NCBI GenBank assembly: GCA_003535475.1
Contig: DOHC01000188.1
Location: forward strand, 1-10,192
Source of the DNA: Nitrospiraceae bacterium
Lineage (GTDB): Bacteria > Nitrospirota > Thermodesulfovibrionia > Thermodesulfovibrionales > UBA1546
Direction: 5' to 3'
Length of the DNA stretch: 10,192 nt
The position numbers were made by a program, and so were the translations under genes. The notes beneath the pieces were generated by a model. That model worked only from the letters and a program-made list of their open reading frames with translations, had not been told where the DNA came from and ran no database searches. Position 1 is the stretch's first letter. The number at the start of each line of letters is the position of its first letter. Shown here in pieces: positions 1 to 5,221 of this stretch.

Positions 1-4
1 TATT

Positions 5-574
5 GTGCTTCTTGCGATGTCTAAAGGTAAGCAACTAAACTTGAAATATGAGGATGTTATTGTACGGCTATTCAAAACATATCCTACGGACTTTCACCTG
101 AGAGGATATCCAGAATATCCAGATACGTCTAACCAGGCGTTTTATAGCTTAAGAAAAGATGGTTTTATTCAAGTTCGTAATAAATTTGTAGCATTAACTG
201 ACAAGGGGATAACGTATGCAAAGCAAATCACAAAGGTACAAATTAAGCCCCAGAAATCCTCACAAAAATTAGGCCGTGATATTACAGGTGAGATAGAAAA
301 AATAAAAAATACAGATGCTTATCAATTGTTTATCACAGGGAAACAAGATCTGATAGTTGATACTGATTTTTTTTCATATCTCGGTACAACTGTAAGAACT
401 GAAAGGTCAGATTTCATAGCTCGTATTAAGACAGTTAAAGACGTTATTGAGAAAATTAAAACAAGTCCTGAATATAAAACAATTGTTGAGCTACATAATT
501 ATCTATTTGAAAAGTTTAAAGACATAATAAAAACAAAACTGGCTATCGGTTATCCAAGGAGGGGTCATGAGTGA
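5..574 (+). CDS. Uncharacterised protein, probable winged-helix N-terminus; first gene of the accessory operon
   Basis: I do not recognise this 189-residue protein and assign no function. Residues about 16-75 look like a small winged helix: helical stretches, then 'SLRKDGFIQVRNKFVALTDKG', which reads as a recognition helix plus wing with the 'LTDKG' turn common in winged-helix proteins. A charged linker (80-100) follows. The C-terminal half (about 103-176) is mostly helical and holds a distinctive stretch, DTDFFSYLGTTVRTER, at 119-134. No signal peptide or membrane segment is visible. The start is uncertain. GTG at 5 and ATG at 17 are both possible but neither has a convincing Shine-Dalgarno, and the frame is open to the window edge, so the true start may lie upstream. 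It overlaps the GHKL ATPase gene by 8 bases, which ties it to that gene as a likely partner or adaptor. The DNA is strongly A+T-rich (17 G+C in the 60 bases 301-360). Confidence 0.75.
   Translation: MLLAMSKGKQLNLKYEDVIVRLFKTYPTDFHLRGYPEYPDTSNQAFYSLRKDGFIQVRNKFVALTDKGITYAKQITKVQIKPQKSSQKLGRDITGEIEKIKNTDAYQLFITGKQDLIVDTDFFSYLGTTVRTERSDFIARIKTVKDVIEKIKTSPEYKTIVELHNYLFEKFKDIIKTKLAIGYPRRGHE
557..562 (+). promoter_or_regulatory. Shine-Dalgarno of the GHKL ATPase gene
   Basis: A perfect AGGAGG lies inside the 3' end of the preceding gene, four bases before the ATG at 567. It fixes that start and shows that the ATPase is translated from within the upstream reading frame, consistent with translational coupling of the two genes. 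Confidence 0.8.
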
Positions 575-2483
575 AACTTTAAAGATTATTGAAGAAAAAA
601 ATGTAATAGACGATCATCTGCTTGATATTATCGGCAATGAATTTAAGTTTAGCCATGAAAAAGGTCTTTCTGAGTGGTTAAAAAACTCTGCCGATGCTTA
701 TCTCAGAGCCGAAAGAGAAGATGAGGAAAGCTTTATTGTTTTCAGATTTAGAGATAAAGATGAAGTGGTATTTGAATGCATAGATTTTGTTGGCATGACA
801 TCAGAAGATATTAATAAAGCGTTAAAGCGTTGGGGTGATCCCGATGCTGCTAAAAGAGGAACTGGCAAGAGGACATTTGGTGGACATGGGAATGGTGGAA
901 AGTTTTATATGAGGCAAATGTTTAAACAATCACATTTTATAACCTATAGAGAAGGCAAGCTTAATGTATTTGGCTTTAATGAAAATCGTCGTTATGGTTT
1001 TGCAGAAGGATTCAAAGACAAAAGAGTTAGACCTGATGATGCAATGAAATTTGCAGAAATATATGAAATGGATTTTCCTCCAAGCATAAGAAAGGGTATC
1101 TTAAATGGGAATATCGGATTTACAGTATCGAGAGGAATAATTCCGCATAATATAGCTAAACGAAAATTTAATCTGGAGAAACTCTGCGAAAAATTTAAGC
1201 ACTATCCGCAAGCAAGATTAATTCTTAAGTACAAGCCTGTTTCTATTGTGTACAATGACAAGATATTTTTTCCACGCCTTCTTCCAGAAGAAATTCTCCC
1301 AATGACTGAATTTGAAAAACCCGTAGAAATTCCTCTCCCTCTGACCCTTATTTGGGATGAAGATGGAGATAAAGAAACTGTTTCGCTTGTCAGTGAAAAA
1401 TATCCTCAAGGCAAACTTACTCTTTATACTTCGAATGAACCACTTTCAAGAAACAGCCGTCTCGGAGATTTAAACCGTATTGATATTATCGGTGAGATAG
1501 GGGTAATCGCTTCATACAAGATACAGGAGCTTGGATATGTTAACCGTTTATCATCTGCCGAATTTATTTATGGTGAATGCAAGTGTTTAATTCTTGAAGA
1601 CCCTAAAGATGACTGTGTGAAAAACGACAGGAGTACACTTAACGAGAACGTAAAAACTAAAGCTCTCAGAAAATGGGTAGGGAAACAAATAGATAACCTT
1701 GCAGAAAATATAGAGGAAAAGGAAAAGAAAGAAATACGAGCAAAGAATATTGAGACATTATCAGAAATAAATAAAGTTCTTAATGATTGGAAAAACAAGT
1801 TTATGTCAAAAGTGATGAGGGAAATACTTGGCGGCAGCGGAGAAGGAGCTGGAGCAGGTTATGGTACGGGTGGTAGTAGCGGCGGCAGTGGTAGCAAGAA
1901 GACTAAGGGCACTGGAGGAGACGGAGGAAGCGGGGAAGGAGGAAAGCAAGGCGGTGGAAGTACTGAGGCGAGGACGAAGCAAACGTTTCCGAAAGTATTA
2001 CTCTCCGGCATTGATAAAGACCCATTCAATTCTGAAGAACTACCTATAACTTTGAGTGATAGACAACCACCTGTTTATCAGAGACCACAAGATGTTCCTG
2101 CTGGGATATATTGGATAAATACATCCAGAAAGTACGCGCAATATATCATTGAGAAATATACTGTTAAACACATGAAGTGGCGAGATTATCACTTTCAAAG
2201 AATGATTGATGTGATTTGTAAAGAAGCCGTCCATAAGCTTGAAAAACAAGACCCCGATAACTTTAATGCTGATAGAGTAGATGCTGAAATCATCGACAAA
2301 CTTGTAAGCAAAGCGCATGAGAGCGCTGTGGAGTCTCTTGAAAGTTATTTGTTTGAAGAAGAATATAAAACGCCAAGGGAAGAACTTCTAGATAAAATAG
2401 CTAAAATTCCGATGCTCAAAGATCTTGATCCCGAAGAACAAATAAAACAGATTGAGGAAGCGATTGAATTCCTTAAAAAATAA
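567..2483 (+). CDS. GHKL-fold (HSP90/MutL/MORC-type) ATPase with glycine-rich linker
   Basis: The 638 residues open with a recognisable GHKL (Bergerat) ATP-binding fold. The N box is EWLKNSADA at 36-44, with E36 as likely general base, N40 as Mg ligand and D43. Motif G1 is DFVGMT at 73-78, with D73 expected to contact adenine. Motif G2, the ATP lid, is GGHGNGGKFYM at 105-115, closest in look to MORC and MutL lids. Residues about 180-365 are compatible with a transducer-like domain, with a conserved-looking 'VKNDRSTL' at 351-358. A charged helical region (370-420) precedes a Gly/Ser linker (422-465) and a mainly helical C-terminal domain (about 475-638). No histidine-kinase phospho-acceptor domain is seen. 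Proteins of this fold dimerise on ATP binding and act as molecular clamps; the client here is unknown. It overlaps both neighbours, so it is probably the motor of a complex with them. The fold is confident, the biological role is not. Confidence 0.88.
   Translation: MSETLKIIEEKNVIDDHLLDIIGNEFKFSHEKGLSEWLKNSADAYLRAEREDEESFIVFRFRDKDEVVFECIDFVGMTSEDINKALKRWGDPDAAKRGTGKRTFGGHGNGGKFYMRQMFKQSHFITYREGKLNVFGFNENRRYGFAEGFKDKRVRPDDAMKFAEIYEMDFPPSIRKGILNGNIGFTVSRGIIPHNIAKRKFNLEKLCEKFKHYPQARLILKYKPVSIVYNDKIFFPRLLPEEILPMTEFEKPVEIPLPLTLIWDEDGDKETVSLVSEKYPQGKLTLYTSNEPLSRNSRLGDLNRIDIIGEIGVIASYKIQELGYVNRLSSAEFIYGECKCLILEDPKDDCVKNDRSTLNENVKTKALRKWVGKQIDNLAENIEEKEKKEIRAKNIETLSEINKVLNDWKNKFMSKVMREILGGSGEGAGAGYGTGGSSGGSGSKKTKGTGGDGGSGEGGKQGGGSTEARTKQTFPKVLLSGIDKDPFNSEELPITLSDRQPPVYQRPQDVPAGIYWINTSRKYAQYIIEKYTVKHMKWRDYHFQRMIDVICKEAVHKLEKQDPDNFNADRVDAEIIDKLVSKAHESAVESLESYLFEEEYKTPREELLDKIAKIPMLKDLDPEEQIKQIEEAIEFLKK
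1830..1961 (+). repeat. Glycine/serine-rich low-complexity linker (in-frame)
   Basis: These 132 bases encode residues 422-465 of the ATPase, nearly all Gly, Ser, Thr and Lys in irregular GGSG, GTGG and GEGG units. It is locally far more G-rich than the A+T-rich gene around it. It separates the ATPase/transducer part from the C-terminal domain and is probably a flexible tether. The DNA is imperfect simple-sequence repetition and could vary in length between strains. A 73-codon open frame overlapping it in another frame (1828-2049) is a by-product of this composition. Confidence 0.85.
2454..2460 (+). promoter_or_regulatory. Shine-Dalgarno deciding a TTG start for the alpha-CTD/sigma-4 gene
   Basis: GAGGAAG lies just upstream of TTG at 2464, with six bases between GAGG and the start codon. 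The alternative TTG at 2452, four codons earlier, has no Shine-Dalgarno-like sequence before it. No ATG occurs early enough to include the first alpha-CTD-like domain, so a rare TTG start is inferred. Such a start would also hold translation below that of the ATPase. Confidence 0.5.
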
Positions 2484-4461
2484 AGTAGACCAAATCCCCT
2501 CGTTGAAAACTCTCAATCAGACTCTTTTCACTAAGGATGTACTTAATGTATTGCTCGAAGAACTTGACCTTAGCATTCGTGCCCGCAATGCACTTGCAAA
2601 CGCAGGGCTTAAGACTGTTGATGACTTTTTGGCTCTACCCCATCACAAGCTGTTATCACTGCGCAATGCCGGGATTACTACCATTGAGGAAATTTGCAAA
2701 GGAGTGCTGGCAATCGATCCGAATAATATGCGGATTCAAACCTCGATGGAAGATAAGTTACTCCTTGAATCTGACGAAGAACGTAGTGCCAAAGCTCATC
2801 TTAACAATATAAATATCAGGGAATTGCCTCTCTCTGTGCGTCTGATCAATGCACTCGAAAAAGCAAATCTAATGACCGTTGGAGAAGTCCAGTTTTTTAT
2901 CGCTTCGAACGGTCTTTCAGCCTTGTGGAAACTCAAAAACGTCGGCAGGAAATCAATTACAGAATATAAGGACACTATTAACCAGCAACTCGAAAAACTC
3001 CTCAAAGGATACAGCTACAACATCAAGTCAGCACTTGATGAGATACTCGCCGGAACTCCGCAAAATGTACTAGAGGTCATTAAGGACAGGTTTGGCTTTG
3101 ATACTGGCAAGTGGAAAACCCTTGAGGCAACTGCAAAGAAAAGGGGTTGTACTAGGGAAAGAATCCGACAGATAGCCGATAAATGGCTTGAAAGGATAGT
3201 CAGGGTCCACAGAAATTCATCACTTGGTACAATACTCGAAAATCTGGAACGAATGATGCTCAACTATAAGGGGATAGTAAGCGTCATAGACCTTTACCAA
3301 GATTCATTCTTCAAATCAGAAAACAGAAGGGAGCTGAGTTTCCTTTTTAAGCTCGTCTCTGAAGGGTATCCCGCCCGTTATAAGATCGTTGATGAACATT
3401 TTTTGACGAATCTCGATAATGAAGAGATAGAGGCAATGCACCGCGACATAAAGGAAGCGGCATTGGAGTGTGGTTTTCCCATAGATGAAGAGGATTTCTA
3501 TTCCTGCATAGCGGCATCACTTGGTAACATATCTCAGGGTTACCTTGCGCATCATCTGATTACACGGGAACATATAGAAATCATTAAGGGCGAAGTTATC
3601 TCTCTCGGGAGGCTGACATATTGTGATCGCATTGAGTTCATAATGAATCGTTTCAACAAGCCCATGCACTTTGAGGAAATTGCAAGGCTTTATAAGAATC
3701 AATTCAATGAGCCGGAAGTTCAAGACTTTCTGAGGGTCATTTATTCTAAGCTTAACTGTGACAAAAGGTTCATTATTGTAGGTGTCGGAACCTATATGCT
3801 TCGTAGTAAGTTTATCGTGCCCTCAAATATGAATCAGATAGTCAGTGCATGTAGAAAGAGGCTGCGTGAGCTTAGCGCTATTTCAGATACCAAATTCCTA
3901 TTATTGAATCTCAAGCAGCTGAATGTTGATACTGGTAATTTGAATGAATACTCTCTCAAACATTTATTGTTAGAACATGGCGGATTTGTCGGATATTTGA
4001 AGTTTCAGATCGGTATTGACGAGTTTGAAGAAAAATGTGAGAGAAAAGATATGTTTCAGGTAGTATATGAAGTGCTGGATAAAGCTAACGCTCCGCTAAC
4101 TGTCAGGCAGATTTGGAAAGAGATTCGCAAGAGGTATGGCTACCCTGAATCTGCTGTTAGTCAAAAACTTCACGATACACCCGAGTTCATCAAGGTAAGA
4201 AGAGCAACTTATGCACTCAAAAAACACCTTCAGGATTATGATAATATGTTTCACGAAATTGAACGCTTCGTAAAGGAATGGATAGCGGCGAAACAAAGAC
4301 CAATTTCTACTTTTTTAGTTACCGAAGCGCTTAGAGGCGCAGAAATTATCCCACACCTTCCTGATGGTCTTGCTGAACATGTCCTTTCACTGCATCCCGG
4401 CTTTATCAAAGTACGGCGGGGCTATTTTGACCTGGCAGATAATGTTAAGGTGCAGATATGA
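2464..4461 (+). CDS. Multi-domain transcription-machinery-like protein: two alpha-CTD-like domains, sigma-70 region-4-like HTH, winged-helix repeats
   Basis: From TTG at 2464 the product is 665 residues. Residues about 29-81 and 116-176 each resemble the RNA polymerase alpha C-terminal domain. The first has LDLSIRARNAL, with R39 and N42 at the places of E. coli alpha R265 and N268. The second has LPLSVRLINAL (R126, N129) and NVGRKSITEY (K163 and S164, matching K298 and S299). All four main DNA-contact residues are thus kept in the second copy, while the first has lost the K-S pair. Residues about 216-247 match sigma-70 region 4.2, including CTRERIRQIADKWLERI. Three winged-helix-like units follow (about 381-446, 530-588, 594-656), the second resembling the HARE-HTH/RpoE-delta type. 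There is no alpha N-terminal domain and no sigma region 2, so it is neither a polymerase subunit nor a working sigma factor. It probably binds DNA, perhaps at promoters or with RNA polymerase; this is inference. It overlaps the ATPase gene upstream by 20 bases and the Fic gene downstream by 4. Confidence 0.85.
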   Translation: MNSLKNKVDQIPSLKTLNQTLFTKDVLNVLLEELDLSIRARNALANAGLKTVDDFLALPHHKLLSLRNAGITTIEEICKGVLAIDPNNMRIQTSMEDKLLLESDEERSAKAHLNNINIRELPLSVRLINALEKANLMTVGEVQFFIASNGLSALWKLKNVGRKSITEYKDTINQQLEKLLKGYSYNIKSALDEILAGTPQNVLEVIKDRFGFDTGKWKTLEATAKKRGCTRERIRQIADKWLERIVRVHRNSSLGTILENLERMMLNYKGIVSVIDLYQDSFFKSENRRELSFLFKLVSEGYPARYKIVDEHFLTNLDNEEIEAMHRDIKEAALECGFPIDEEDFYSCIAASLGNISQGYLAHHLITREHIEIIKGEVISLGRLTYCDRIEFIMNRFNKPMHFEEIARLYKNQFNEPEVQDFLRVIYSKLNCDKRFIIVGVGTYMLRSKFIVPSNMNQIVSACRKRLRELSAISDTKFLLLNLKQLNVDTGNLNEYSLKHLLLEHGGFVGYLKFQIGIDEFEEKCERKDMFQVVYEVLDKANAPLTVRQIWKEIRKRYGYPESAVSQKLHDTPEFIKVRRATYALKKHLQDYDNMFHEIERFVKEWIAAKQRPISTFLVTEALRGAEIIPHLPDGLAEHVLSLHPGFIKVRRGYFDLADNVKVQI

Positions 4462-5213
4462 TTGCTAAGTATAACGACATCTTAACTAAACTCTCCTCCC
4501 TCAAATCCGTCCTTGACGGCTATCGGCCATTTTCGGAGCATGTTGTCAAACAACTCAGGGATTATTACCGCATCGGGCTGACATATACATCCAATGCAAT
4601 TGAGGGCAACACGCTTACGGAGTCAGAGACAAAGGTTATCATTGAAGATGGCATAACCATTGGCGGTAAATCCATGAGAGAGCATTACGAGGCCATAGGA
4701 CATGCAAAGGCTTATGATCATATTTACTCTCTGCTCGGAAAACCGATATCCGAAGAGGATGTCTTACTCCTGCACAAGCTCTTTTTTCAGCAGATAGATT
4801 CTGAGAATGCAGGCAGATACAGGCAAAAAAATGTAATCATTACCGGAACCGATTACCTGCCTCCGGATTATCAGAAAATTCCTGAATTGATGAAAAAACA
4901 TATTGAAAACCTGAGCAGAAAAATTAAGGATAAACACATTCTTGAACAGGCAAGTGATCTGCATGCTGAATTTGAGTCTATCCATCCATTTACAGACGGC
5001 AATGGAAGAATTGGAAGGCTTCTTTTAAGTATCTTAAGCATGAAGAACGGCTACTGTCCTGTAATTGTTCCTCCGATTAGGAGGGCTGAATATATAACGG
5101 CAAGGCAGAAATCAAACAAGGGAGATTTGAATACCCTGCGGGCATTTATCCTGAGCGTTATTTACGAAGAGATGAAATCCCTGAAGAGGCTCGTTGAAAG
5201 CCTTGTCAGATAA
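4458..5213 (+). CDS. Fic-domain protein adenylyltransferase (AMP-transferase), self-inhibited class
   Basis: Fic proteins transfer AMP, or less often another nucleotide-derived group, from a nucleotide to a hydroxyl of a target protein. The full catalytic motif HPFTDGNGRIGR is intact at residues 176-187, with H176 as the catalytic base, D180 as the metal ligand and N182/R184/R187 binding phosphate. An N-terminal inhibitory helix, SNAIEGN at 45-51, matches the (S/T)xxxE(G/N) rule with E49 as the inhibitory glutamate; its position before the motif makes this class II. The flap region is around GTDYLPPDYQKIPELM (130-145). At 251 residues it is a compact form lacking the C-terminal winged helix of many Fic proteins. 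ATG at 4458 overlaps the previous stop as ATGA, with AAGGTG five bases upstream, so translation is coupled. The target is unknown. All visible residues are intact, so activity, normally repressed, is expected. Confidence 0.93.
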   Translation: MIAKYNDILTKLSSLKSVLDGYRPFSEHVVKQLRDYYRIGLTYTSNAIEGNTLTESETKVIIEDGITIGGKSMREHYEAIGHAKAYDHIYSLLGKPISEEDVLLLHKLFFQQIDSENAGRYRQKNVIITGTDYLPPDYQKIPELMKKHIENLSRKIKDKHILEQASDLHAEFESIHPFTDGNGRIGRLLLSILSMKNGYCPVIVPPIRRAEYITARQKSNKGDLNTLRAFILSVIYEEMKSLKRLVESLVR

Positions 5214-5221
5214 CCGGCAAT

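Noticed and set aside
1828..2049. 73-codon plus-strand open frame
   Set aside because: It lies wholly inside the ATPase gene over the glycine-rich repeat; Ala/Val/Glu-rich composition is what that repeat gives in another frame.
2464..4461. Calling this gene an RNA polymerase alpha subunit or a sigma factor
   Set aside because: It lacks the alpha N-terminal assembly domain and sigma region 2; only the DNA-binding modules are shared.
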